DNA of 5,406 nt from Amnimonas aquatica (GTDB lineage: Bacteria; Pseudomonadota; Gammaproteobacteria; Pseudomonadales; Moraxellaceae), in NCBI RefSeq assembly GCF_002943415.1, contig NZ_PTQZ01000124.1:1-5406 (forward strand), read 5' to 3'. The position numbers and the translations under genes were made by a program. Positions 1-5,406 of this stretch are shown one piece after another. Each line of letters starts with the position of its first letter. Position 1 is the stretch's first letter. Under the pieces are notes generated by a model. That model had not been told where the DNA came from. It did not search any database and saw nothing but the letters and a program-made list of their open reading frames with translations.

Positions 1-42
1 TGCCGGGACAGGGCAGGTCCGGCCGAATGACGGCATCGCCGC

Positions 43-71
43 TTGGCGCCCTGCGGGTGTTCCCGTAGAGT
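43..71 (+). promoter_or_regulatory. Candidate sigma70-type promoter for the operon
   Basis: TTGGCG at 43-48 (4 of 6 matches to the -35 consensus) and TAGAGT at 66-71 (4 of 6 to the -10 consensus) are separated by 17 bases, the preferred spacing. Transcription would start near base 78, leaving a short leader of about 20 bases before the GTG start of the ExbB-like gene. The site sits in the only stretch of the window that is not clearly coding. The match is moderate, and in GC-rich DNA such pairs occur by chance, so this is an inference from position and spacing. I see no operator or riboswitch-like structure in the leader. Confidence 0.35.
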
Positions 72-84
72 AGCGACCAAAGCG

Positions 85-91
85 AAAGGAG
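85..91 (+). promoter_or_regulatory. Shine-Dalgarno deciding the exbB start
   Basis: AAAGGAG at 85-91 is the strongest ribosome binding site in the window. It lies 8 bases before the GTG at 100, 11 before a TTG at 103 and 17 before an ATG at 109. The GTG at 100 has the best spacing and yields the N-terminus MLEMVKSGGW, which resembles the start of related ExbB proteins. An in-frame TTG at 43 would extend the protein by 19 residues, but that extension runs through the ribosome binding site and does not look like protein of this family. Confidence 0.6.
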
Positions 92-99
92 TAGTTCCC

Positions 100-732
100 G
101 TGTTGGAGATGGTGAAATCGGGCGGCTGGCTGATGGTGCCGCTGCTGCTGGCTTCCGTCCTGGCCCTGGCCATCATTCTCGAGCGTGCCTGGACCCTGCG
201 CAGCCGCCGGGTGGCGCCGCCCGATCTGCTGGCCGATGTCTGGACCCAGCTCCAGGCCGGCGAGCTCAAGGGCGAGGCACTGCGCAATCTGCAGGCCGGT
301 TCGCCGCTGGGCGCGCTGCTGGCCGCCGGCCTGGTCAACGCCCGCCACGGCCGTGAAATGACCAAGGAGGCCATCGAGAACGCCGCCACGCCGGTGGTGC
401 ACGAGCTCGAGCGCTACCTGTCGCTGCTCGGCACCATCGCGCTGATCTCGCCCCTGCTCGGCCTGCTCGGCACCGTGGTCGGCATCATCGACGCCTTCCT
501 GGTGGTCACCGCCGGCGGCATCGGCGACCCCACGGCGCTGGCCGGCGGCATCTCCAAGGCGCTGGTCACCACCGCCAGCGGCATTGCCGTGGCGATCCCG
601 GCCATGATCATGCACCGCTACTACCTGCGCCATATCCAGACCCTGACGGTGTCCATGGAGCAGCAGGCGGTGAAGCTGGTCGACATGCTGCACGGCGACC
701 GCGAGGTCGATGTGCGCGAGGTGGATGCGTGA
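100..732 (+). CDS. exbB: ExbB/TolQ/MotA-family proton channel subunit
   Basis: This is the ExbB/TolQ-type subunit of an inner-membrane motor that uses the proton motive force; in known systems five ExbB subunits surround two ExbD helices. The 210-residue product has a hydrophobic segment near residues 10-28. A cytoplasmic domain follows, then two long helices near 105-132 and 150-175. The family hallmarks GLLGTVVGI (121-129) and the stretch LAGGISKALVTTASGIAVAIP (about 147-167) are present, including the Thr residues that line the channel in this family. Length is close to the usual 210-245. The GTG start is chosen from the ribosome binding site 8 bases upstream. It overlaps the ExbD-like gene by four bases, so the pair is translationally coupled. 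No TonB or TolA gene is in view, so the partner that receives the force is unknown. The similar pair next to lpxK in Pseudomonas is annotated exbB/exbD or tolQ/tolR-like. The family is certain; the exact symbol is less so. Confidence 0.93.
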   Translation: MLEMVKSGGWLMVPLLLASVLALAIILERAWTLRSRRVAPPDLLADVWTQLQAGELKGEALRNLQAGSPLGALLAAGLVNARHGREMTKEAIENAATPVVHELERYLSLLGTIALISPLLGLLGTVVGIIDAFLVVTAGGIGDPTALAGGISKALVTTASGIAVAIPAMIMHRYYLRHIQTLTVSMEQQAVKLVDMLHGDREVDVREVDA

Positions 733-1157
733 AGTTCAAGCGCCCCGCGCAGGACCCGCTGGAGATCAACCTCCTGCCGCTGATCGACTGTCTGCTGTTC
801 CTGATCGTATTCTTCCTGCTCACCACCACCTTCGCCAAGACCGGCAAGCTGCAGGTGCAGCTGCCGCAGGCCGACGGCACGGCAGCCGCCGCCAAGGCGA
901 AGCCGCTGGAGGTCGCGGTCGATGCCCGCGGGCACTACGCCGTCAATGGCCAGGTGCTGGCGGCGGCCACGCCGGAGGCGCTGCGCGCGGCCATCGTCGC
1001 GGCGGCCGGCGACAGCCGCGACCAGCAGTTCGTGATCTCGGCCGATGGCAAGGCGCCGCACCAGTCCGTGGTCACGGCCATGGACCTGGCCGGACAGCTG
1101 GGCTTCCGCAACCTCGGCATCGGCACGCAGAATGCAAGCACACCCACGACACCCTGA
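729..1157 (+). CDS. exbD: ExbD/TolR-family biopolymer transport protein
   Basis: This is the second motor subunit, a single-pass inner-membrane protein with a periplasmic domain. The 142-residue product has a short cytoplasmic tail, then a membrane helix around residues 15-35 containing the motif INLLPLIDCLLFLIVFF. Asp20 in that motif matches the proton-binding aspartate of ExbD/TolR (Asp25 in E. coli ExbD). The position after it is Cys instead of the more usual Val. The periplasmic part ends with the family pattern FVISADGKAPHQSVVTAMDLA (about residues 101-121), typical of ExbD C-terminal domains. The last dozen residues are Thr/Pro/Ser-rich and probably unstructured. Translation starts at a GTG that overlaps the ExbB stop as GTGA, with GAGGTGG at 718-724 as a well-placed ribosome binding site inside the end of exbB. 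Length is normal for the family. It should work with the ExbB-like protein just upstream. Confidence 0.92.
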   Translation: MKFKRPAQDPLEINLLPLIDCLLFLIVFFLLTTTFAKTGKLQVQLPQADGTAAAAKAKPLEVAVDARGHYAVNGQVLAAATPEALRAAIVAAAGDSRDQQFVISADGKAPHQSVVTAMDLAGQLGFRNLGIGTQNASTPTTP

Positions 1158-1172
1158 CCCGAGCCATCCTGC

Positions 1173-2957
1173 ATGACTGCATCCGCGACACCGGCCGCCG
1201 TGCCGGCCACCAGCAGCTGGCTGTCCTACAAGCGCCTGCTGGGCTACACCCGAAAGCACTGGAAGCTGTTCGCGCTGGCCGTGGTCGGTTTCATCCTCAA
1301 CGCCCAGACGCAATGGGCCGCGGCCCAGCTGCTGAAGTACATCATCACCGCCATCGAGGCACGCGACCAGAGCTCCAAGAACCTTTTTCCGCTTCTGATC
1401 GTGGGCCTGTTCGTGGTGCGCGGCGTCGGCAGTTTCATGGGCACGTACTACATGTCCATGGTCGCGCGCCACGTTGTCTACGCCCTGCGCATGCAGCTGT
1501 TCGAGAAGATCATGACGCTGCCGGCGCGCTATTTCAGCGACAACTCGCCTGGTCACATCACCGCCAAGCTCATGTACAACGTCGAACAGGTGACCTCGGC
1601 CGCCACCGATGCCATCAAGACCATCGTGCGCGAGGGCGCCATCGTCATCGGCCTGGTGATCTACCTGTTCTGGACCAACTGGAAGCTGTCGCTGTCGCTG
1701 CTCATCGTCGGCCCGTTCGCGGCGTTGCTGGTGCGTACCGCGAGCAAGCGCTTCCGCAAGCTGTCGAAAAAGGTGCAGATGGCCATGGGCGATCTCAACC
1801 ATATCGCCGGCGAGGCCATCAACGGCTATGTGGTGGTCAAGACCTACGGCGGCGAGGCCTACGAGCGCGACCGCTTCGACCGCGCTTCGCTGTCCAACCT
1901 GAAGAACTCCATGAAGATCGTGGTCACCAGCGCCATCAACACGCCGCTGGTGCAGCTGCTCATGGCCATGGCCATGGCCGGCGTGATCTGGGTGGCGCTG
2001 CAGCCAGGCATTTCCGGTAACACCTCGCCAGGCGAGTTCGTGGCTTACCTTACTGCCGCCGGTCTGCTCGCCAACCCGATCAAGGCGCTGACCGAGGTCA
2101 ACGAGAAGCTGCAGCGCGGCATCACCGCTGCCCAGTCGGTTTTCGAGGTCATTGATGAGGTGTCCGAACCTTCGGGTGGTACGCGTGTGGCTGGTCGTTT
2201 GACTGGGGAAATCGAGTTTCGTGACATCAGCTTTGGTTATGAGCCTGGTCAGCCTGTGCTAAAGAATTTTTCCCTGCATGTGCAGCCGGGTCAGACTGTG
2301 GCGATCGTCGGTCGCTCTGGCTCCGGCAAGTCCACGCTGGTGGGCCTGCTGCCACGCTTCCACGATGCCCAGTCCGGCGAGCTGCTGGTCGACGGCCACC
2401 CGATCACCGACTATCCGGTGGGTGACCTGCGCCGCCAGATCGCGTTGGTGAATCAGAAGGTGATTTTGTTCAACGACACCGTGGCCAACAACATCGCCTA
2501 CGGCGCCTGGCGTGACCTGCCGCGCGAAGCGGTCGAGCATGCCGCCCAGACCGCCTATGCCGACGAGTTCGTGCGCAAGCTGCCGGACGGCTACGACACC
2601 CGCATCGGCCAGGACGGCACCCAGCTTTCCGGCGGCCAGCGCCAGCGCCTGGCGATCGCCCGCGCCATGATCAAGGATGCGCCCATCCTGATCCTCGACG
2701 AGGCCACCAGCGCGCTCGACAACGAGTCCGAGTTCTTCATCCAGGCCGCGCTCGAGCGGGTCATGCAGAACCGCACCACGCTGGTCATCGCGCACCGGCT
2801 GTCGACCATCGAGAACGCCGACCTGATCGTGGTCATGGATCAGGGTCGCATCGTGGAGCAGGGCACCCACACCGAGCTGCTGGCGCGTGACGGCGTCTAT
2901 GCCCAGCTGCACAGCCGCCGCTTCAGCGAGGACGGGGGCCATGGCGAGCTGGGCTGA
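1173..2957 (+). CDS. msbA: Lipid A export ATP-binding/permease protein MsbA
   Basis: This inner-membrane ABC exporter flips core-lipid A from the cytoplasmic to the periplasmic leaflet as a homodimer. The 594-residue product (E. coli MsbA has 582) has an N-terminal six-helix domain to about residue 325, then an ATPase domain. Visible ATPase motifs are Walker A GRSGSGKST (380-388), Q-loop Gln428, signature LSGGQ (485-489), Walker B ILILDE (505-510), D-loop SALD (513-516) and switch His541. MsbA-like stretches include IVREGA (151-156), SKRFRKLSKK (191-200), and LFNDTVANNIAYG (432-444). The lpxK neighbour supports MsbA over a generic multidrug exporter. The ATG start lies 15 bases after exbD, and its ribosome binding site is weak (only GAG at 1161-1163), suggesting translation depends partly on coupling to exbD. 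The end overlaps lpxK by 17 bases. Codon use changes abruptly at 2139-2297 (described separately), but the reading frame and motifs are intact. Confidence 0.95.
   Translation: MTASATPAAVPATSSWLSYKRLLGYTRKHWKLFALAVVGFILNAQTQWAAAQLLKYIITAIEARDQSSKNLFPLLIVGLFVVRGVGSFMGTYYMSMVARHVVYALRMQLFEKIMTLPARYFSDNSPGHITAKLMYNVEQVTSAATDAIKTIVREGAIVIGLVIYLFWTNWKLSLSLLIVGPFAALLVRTASKRFRKLSKKVQMAMGDLNHIAGEAINGYVVVKTYGGEAYERDRFDRASLSNLKNSMKIVVTSAINTPLVQLLMAMAMAGVIWVALQPGISGNTSPGEFVAYLTAAGLLANPIKALTEVNEKLQRGITAAQSVFEVIDEVSEPSGGTRVAGRLTGEIEFRDISFGYEPGQPVLKNFSLHVQPGQTVAIVGRSGSGKSTLVGLLPRFHDAQSGELLVDGHPITDYPVGDLRRQIALVNQKVILFNDTVANNIAYGAWRDLPREAVEHAAQTAYADEFVRKLPDGYDTRIGQDGTQLSGGQRQRLAIARAMIKDAPILILDEATSALDNESEFFIQAALERVMQNRTTLVIAHRLSTIENADLIVVMDQGRIVEQGTHTELLARDGVYAQLHSRRFSEDGGHGELG
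1962..1979 (+). repeat. Three tandem copies of ATGGCC within msbA
   Basis: A perfect hexanucleotide repeat (ATGGCC three times) encodes Met-Ala-Met-Ala-Met-Ala in a membrane segment of MsbA (about residues 264-269). Gain or loss of a unit would keep the frame and change the helix by two residues. It is short enough to be chance in Ala/Met-rich helix coding sequence. Confidence 0.5.
2139..2297 (+). other. Patch of atypical codon use inside msbA
   Basis: Of the 53 msbA codons here, 27 end in A or T by hand count. In a sample of 39 codons just upstream (from about 1809), only 2 do. Bases 2161-2280 are about 52% GC against about 70% or more around them. Codons seen include repeated GGT, CGT, CCT, TTT and a rare CTA, followed by AAG-AAT-TTT. 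The patch encodes roughly residues 323-375, the linker from the membrane domain into the first strands of the ATPase domain, just before Walker A. The protein is undisturbed. A milder echo appears at about 2445-2470 around the Q-loop (TTG, AAT, ATT, TTG codons). Origin is unknown; recombination from a lower-GC relative or selection on translation speed are both possible. Confidence 0.7.
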
Positions 2958-3999
2958 GCGCTGGCATGACGGGCACCCGCTGTTTCGCCTGCTGCTGCCG
3001 CTGGGCCGGCTGTTCGAGGCGGTCGCCGCCCGCCGCCGCGCGGCCTGGCGTGATGGCCGCCGCACGTCCTGGCGGGCGCCGGTGCCGGTCATCGTGGTCG
3101 GCAACATCACCGTCGGCGGCACCGGCAAGACGCCGCTGACGCTGGCCCTGGTCGAGCAGCTGCGCGCTGCAGGCTGGCGCCCCGGCATCGTCAGCCGCGG
3201 CTATGGCGGCCGCGCCACCTATCCCTGCCTTGTCCTGCCCGATGCCGATGCCGCCGTGGTCGGCGACGAGCCGCTGCTGCTGGCGCGCCGCAGCGGCGTG
3301 CCGGTGGTGGTGGACCCGCAGCGCGCGCGCGGCGTACGGCATCTGCTGGCCGGCGCCGACTGCGACCTGGTGATCTGCGACGACGGCCTGCAGCACTACG
3401 CCCTGGCGCGCGACATCGAGATCGCCGTCATCGACGGCCGCCGTGGCCTGGGCTCCGGCCTGCCGCTGCCGGCCGGCCCGCTGCGCGAGCCGCCGTCGCG
3501 GCTGGCCGAGGTCGATTTCCGCGTCATCAACGGTGACTGGCTGGCCGCCGGCGAACCGCCGGCCGCCGCCGTGACCATGCTGCTGGAGCCCGGTGAATGG
3601 CTGCCGGTAGCGACTGCCGGCAGCACCGGTCCCGTGGCAGGTACTGCGATTGCTGCCGGAGCTGCCGCCCGGTCTGCCGCCGCCGGCCAGGCGCCGCAGC
3701 CGCCGGCGCGGGTGCACGCGGTGGCCGGTATCGGCCATCCGCCACGCTTTTTCGCCATGCTGGCGGCGCAGGGCTACGCACCGGTGCCGCACGCCTTTCC
3801 CGACCACCATGCCTACCGGGCGGAAGAGCTGCGTTTCACGCCGCCGCTGCCGCTGGTCATGACCGAGAAGGATGCGGTGAAATGCGCCGGCATCGCACCG
3901 CCGGATAGCTGGTTCGTGCCGGTTCAGGCTATGCTGCCGGCAGATTTCTGGCAGGCGCTGCATTCGCGCCTGGCCGACTGGAGACCCTCTGATGCCTGA
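2941..3999 (+). CDS. lpxK: Tetraacyldisaccharide 4'-kinase LpxK
   Basis: LpxK uses ATP to phosphorylate the 4' position of the tetraacyldisaccharide 1-phosphate, making lipid IVA, on the cytoplasmic face of the inner membrane. The 352-residue product has an amphipathic, basic N-terminal segment (about 12-45) typical of the membrane-docking helix. The Walker A-type motif [12 protein letters not shown] follows at 54-65. Further family motifs are VSRGYGG (84-90), GDEP (108-111), DDGLQH (147-152), [11 protein letters not shown] (261-271), DHH (288-290) and MTEKDAVK (307-314). The ATG at 2941 is chosen over an in-frame GTG at 2887, because the added 18 residues lie inside msbA and are unlike LpxK, and GCGAGGA at 2926-2932 is a fitting ribosome binding site. 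It overlaps msbA by 17 bases and the next gene by 8. It is about 20-25 residues longer than E. coli LpxK (328) because of an Ala/Gly-rich insert around 223-257. Confidence 0.95.
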   Translation: MASWAERWHDGHPLFRLLLPLGRLFEAVAARRRAAWRDGRRTSWRAPVPVIVVGNITVGGTGKTPLTLALVEQLRAAGWRPGIVSRGYGGRATYPCLVLPDADAAVVGDEPLLLARRSGVPVVVDPQRARGVRHLLAGADCDLVICDDGLQHYALARDIEIAVIDGRRGLGSGLPLPAGPLREPPSRLAEVDFRVINGDWLAAGEPPAAAVTMLLEPGEWLPVATAGSTGPVAGTAIAAGAAARSAAAGQAPQPPARVHAVAGIGHPPRFFAMLAAQGYAPVPHAFPDHHAYRAEELRFTPPLPLVMTEKDAVKCAGIAPPDSWFVPVQAMLPADFWQALHSRLADWRPSDA

Positions 4000-4192
4000 C
4001 AAGAAGCTGCTGGCCATACTGGCCTGTCCGCTCTGCAAGGGGCCGCTGCAGCACGATGCCGCGCGCGCCGAGCTGATCTGCCGCGCCGACGCGCTGGCTT
4101 TCCCGATCCGTGACGACATTCCCGTCATGCTCGAAGGCGAGGCCCGCCGCCTCGGCCTCGACGAGTCGCTGCCGCCCAGCCGCGGCCGCTGA
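3992..4192 (+). CDS. ycaR: YcaR/Trm112-like small zinc-ribbon protein (UPF0434)
   Basis: A 66-residue protein with the family pattern [14 protein letters not shown], then [21 protein letters not shown]. It closely follows E. coli YcaR, which sits in the same place between lpxK and kdsB. Cys12 and Cys15 form a CxxC knuckle; Cys31 is the only other cysteine, so the fourth metal ligand of classical Trm112 zinc ribbons is missing, as it is in YcaR. Eukaryotic and archaeal Trm112 proteins activate methyltransferases; the role of the bacterial members is not established, and no partner methyltransferase is in this window. The start has GGAG at 3980-3983, 8 bases upstream, inside the end of lpxK, and the genes overlap by 8 bases. 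The Arg/Pro/Ser C-terminal tail is probably disordered. The family call is firm; the symbol is by homology and gene position. Confidence 0.9.
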   Translation: MPDKKLLAILACPLCKGPLQHDAARAELICRADALAFPIRDDIPVMLEGEARRLGLDESLPPSRGR

Positions 4193-4216
4193 TCCCCTGA
4201 TTTCGCCGAACACCGC

Positions 4217-4222
4217 AAGGAA
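4217..4222 (+). promoter_or_regulatory. Ribosome binding site of kdsB
   Basis: AAGGAA lies 7 bases before the ATG at 4230, in the 37-base gap after the YcaR-like gene. It is the longest gap in the operon, so kdsB has its own clear initiation signal. It fixes the start at 4230 and rules out an upstream in-frame ATG at 4110, which lies within the previous gene. I see no hairpin terminator or promoter in the gap. Confidence 0.65.
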
Positions 4223-4229
4223 CCCTGTC

Positions 4230-5015
4230 ATGAGCTTTCGCGTCGTCATTCCCGCCCGCTACGGTTCCAGCCGCCTGCCCGGCAAGCCGCTGCTGGACAT
4301 CTGCGGCAAGCCCATGGTCGTGCATGTCTACGAGCGTGCGCTGGAAAGCGCGGCCAGCGAAGTCGTGGTTGCCACCGACGACGCCCGCATCGAGGCGGTG
4401 CTGCGCGAGCTCGGTGCCCCGGTGGTGATGACCCGCGCCGACCATCCGTCCGGCACCGACCGCCTGCAGGAAGTCGCCGCCCATTTCGGCTGGGGCGACG
4501 ATGACATCGTGGTCAATGTCCAGGGCGACGAGCCGCTGATCCCGCCGGCGGTCATCAACCAGGTCGCCGACAACCTGCGCCAGGCCGATGCCGCCGGCAT
4601 CGCCACCCTGGCCGAGCCGCTGCACGACGCCGAGCAGCTGTTCAACCCGAACATCGTCAAGCTGGTGCGCGACGTCGATGACCACGCGCTGTACTTCAGC
4701 CGGGCGCCGCTGCCCTGGGCGCGCGATGCCTTCGCGATCAGCCGCGAGCAGCTGCCGCCCGAGGCGCTGTCGCTGTACCTGCGCCATCTCGGCATCTACG
4801 CCTACCGCGTCGGCTTCCTGCACGACTACGTGTCCTGGCCGCCGGCGCTGATCGAGCAGGTCGAGAGCCTGGAGCAGCTGCGCGCGCTCTACCGCGGCGT
4901 GAAGATCCATGTCGATGTCGCCGCCGCCGAGCTGCCGCCGGGTGTCGACACCCAGGCCGACCTCGACCGCGTGCGCGCCGTGCTGGCCGCGCGTGCCGGC
5001 GGGACCGCCGCGTGA
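4230..5015 (+). CDS. kdsB: CMP-Kdo synthetase KdsB (3-deoxy-manno-octulosonate cytidylyltransferase)
   Basis: KdsB joins CTP and Kdo to give CMP-Kdo and pyrophosphate in the cytoplasm, supplying activated Kdo for addition to lipid IVA. The 261-residue product (E. coli KdsB has 248) begins with the nucleotide-binding motif [15 protein letters not shown] (7-21). It continues with VVVATDD (45-51), HPSGTDR (72-78), VNVQGDEP (95-102, with the metal-binding Asp100), YFSRAPLPW (155-163), HLGIYAYR (186-193) and ESLEQLR (212-218). The C-terminus is slightly longer than usual and ends in an Ala/Gly tail. It is the strongest marker that the organism makes Kdo-containing LPS. The stop codon touches the following phosphatase gene, with either a GTGA overlap or a two-base gap. 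Confidence 0.96.
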   Translation: MSFRVVIPARYGSSRLPGKPLLDICGKPMVVHVYERALESAASEVVVATDDARIEAVLRELGAPVVMTRADHPSGTDRLQEVAAHFGWGDDDIVVNVQGDEPLIPPAVINQVADNLRQADAAGIATLAEPLHDAEQLFNPNIVKLVRDVDDHALYFSRAPLPWARDAFAISREQLPPEALSLYLRHLGIYAYRVGFLHDYVSWPPALIEQVESLEQLRALYRGVKIHVDVAAAELPPGVDTQADLDRVRAVLAARAGGTAA

Positions 5016-5017
5016 GC

Positions 5018-5406
5018 ATGACCGCGGCCGGGCAGGGCGGGGAGCGCCCCGTGCGGGTGCTGTTCGTCTGCCTCGGCAACATCTGCCGTTCGCCGACCGC
5101 GGAAGGCGTGTTCCGCCGCAAGGCCGAGCAGGCCGGCTGGGGCGGCATGCTGCAGGCGGACTCTGCCGGCACCGCGGCCTGGCACACCGGCAAGGCGCCC
5201 GATGCGCGCTCGCAGCAGCACGCCCGCGTGCGCGGCTATGACCTGTCGGCGCTGCGCGCACGCCAGGCGACCTGGCGCGACTTCGCAGACTTCGACCATG
5301 TCCTGGCCATGGACGCCGACAACCTCGCTGCCCTGCATGGCCTGCGCGACGAGGCCCGGCGCCGGCTGGGGCGCGAGCCCGATGCCACGCTGGGCCTGCT
5401 GCTGGA
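5018..5406 (+). CDS. Low-molecular-weight protein tyrosine phosphatase, 3' end cut by the window
   Basis: The frame starting at ATG 5018 stays open to the window end (129 codons seen). It encodes the family P-loop VCLGNICRSP, a CX5R site with nucleophile Cys18 and Arg24. It continues with ADSAGTAAWH (47-56), an RGYDLSALRARQ stretch (72-83) and LAMDADNLAAL (96-106). These are typical of bacterial LMW phosphatases such as Wzb, Etp or PtpA. The general-acid Asp motif (DPYY-like) should lie just beyond the window, so catalytic completeness cannot be checked. A GTG at 5012 in the same frame would overlap the kdsB stop as GTGA and add two residues; both starts have only weak ribosome binding sites, so the choice is uncertain. 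Bacterial members dephosphorylate tyrosine kinases controlling capsule or exopolysaccharide; an arsenate reductase of this fold is less likely given the close match to the phosphatase class. Pseudomonas has ptpA in the same place after kdsB. Confidence 0.9.
   Translation, partial: MTAAGQGGERPVRVLFVCLGNICRSPTAEGVFRRKAEQAGWGGMLQADSAGTAAWHTGKAPDARSQQHARVRGYDLSALRARQATWRDFADFDHVLAMDADNLAALHGLRDEARRRLGREPDATLGLLL

Larger units (their letters stand above)
43..5406 (+). other. Single envelope-biogenesis operon (extends past the window)
   Basis: Seven genes on one strand are joined by overlaps of 4, 17 and 8 bases, gaps of 15 and 37 bases, and a junction of -4 or +2 bases at the last pair. No terminator-like hairpin with a T-run is visible between them. 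The only promoter candidate is at the left end. Shared function (lipid A phosphorylation, Kdo activation, lipid A export) supports common transcription. Internal promoters cannot be excluded from sequence alone. Confidence 0.7.

Noticed and set aside
1..36. Possible end of an upstream gene (stop TGA at 28-30) or a minus-strand start at 36
   Set aside because: Only about nine residues would be visible, with no recognisable motif. In relatives comEC can lie upstream, but nothing here proves it; the minus-strand ATG lacks a ribosome binding site.
621..1802. Long open frame on the minus strand (393 codons) opposite exbB, exbD and msbA
   Set aside because: It is a mirror of high-GC coding strands with strong third-position bias. 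The translation is His/Arg/Gln/Gly-rich with no domain, and the plus-strand genes there are certain.
710..2020. Plus-strand open frame of 436 codons overlapping exbD and msbA
   Set aside because: It is in a different frame from two certain genes and gives an Arg/His/Gly-rich product without domains; absence of stops is due to high GC.
3614..3943. The palindrome CTGCCGGCAG occurs twice in lpxK (3614-3623 and 3934-3943)
   Set aside because: Both copies are in coding sequence made of common Leu/Pro/Ala codons; with this GC content and no spacing logic, chance is the simplest explanation.
2923..4218. Long open frame on the minus strand (431 codons) opposite lpxK
   Set aside because: Same antisense artefact; low-complexity Arg/Gly/Gln protein with no recognisable motif, fully covering lpxK and the YcaR-like gene.
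4909..5241. Plus-strand open frame of 110 codons over the kdsB/phosphatase junction
   Set aside because: The phosphatase frame, which carries CX5R and other family motifs, runs in another frame across the same bases.
4125..5261. Minus-strand open frame (378 codons) opposite kdsB
   Set aside because: Antisense shadow of kdsB and the phosphatase; composition is Arg/Ala/Gly-rich and unlike any family I know.
1..5406. CRISPR arrays, insertion sequences, tRNA/rRNA genes, attachment sites
   Set aside because: Read for these on both strands; no regularly spaced repeats, transposase motifs, terminal inverted repeats or tRNA-like cloverleaf sequence were seen, and nearly all bases are in well-supported genes.

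Overview
The window is a compact stretch of high-GC DNA. Hand counts of sample lines give about 70% GC or more, with strong G/C preference at third codon positions. It comes from a Gram-negative bacterium: it encodes lipid A and Kdo (LPS inner core) biosynthesis genes. The gene order exbB-exbD-msbA-lpxK-(YcaR/Trm112-like)-kdsB-LMW phosphatase resembles the comEC/exbBD/lpxK/kdsB/ptpA/murB neighbourhood of Pseudomonas and the msbA-lpxK-ycaQ-ycaR-kdsB cluster of E. coli. This points to a high-GC gammaproteobacterium, for example Nevskiales, Xanthomonadales or Pseudomonas-like. By remembered family resemblance, the MsbA looks closer to the Pseudomonas form than to the Xanthomonas form. The genus cannot be named from the sequence alone.

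Layout, all on the + strand: bases 1-99 hold no gene I can identify, but contain a plausible sigma70-type promoter (43-71) and a strong Shine-Dalgarno (85-91). Then follow ExbB/TolQ-like (100-732), ExbD/TolR-like (729-1157), MsbA lipid A flippase (1173-2957), LpxK lipid A 4'-kinase (2941-3999), a YcaR/Trm112-like small protein (3992-4192), KdsB CMP-Kdo synthetase (4230-5015) and the first part of a low-molecular-weight protein tyrosine phosphatase (from about 5018, running off the window end). Neighbouring genes overlap or are separated by at most 37 bases, and I see no terminator between them, so this is almost certainly one operon with translational coupling.

Together the genes serve outer-membrane building. 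LpxK phosphorylates the tetraacyldisaccharide lipid A precursor. KdsB activates Kdo for transfer onto the resulting lipid IVA. MsbA flips finished core-lipid A across the inner membrane. The ExbB/ExbD pair is a proton-driven inner-membrane motor with no TonB or TolA partner in view. Its role beside lipid A genes is not settled and is the most interesting biological question here.

Most of the window is an ordinary, well-conserved housekeeping cluster; I find no wholly new system. Points worth a second look are the orphan motor linked to lipid A genes, a sharply bounded patch of A/T-ending codons in msbA at the membrane-to-ATPase domain junction, an Ala-rich insert in LpxK, and a phosphatase at the end of the envelope operon.
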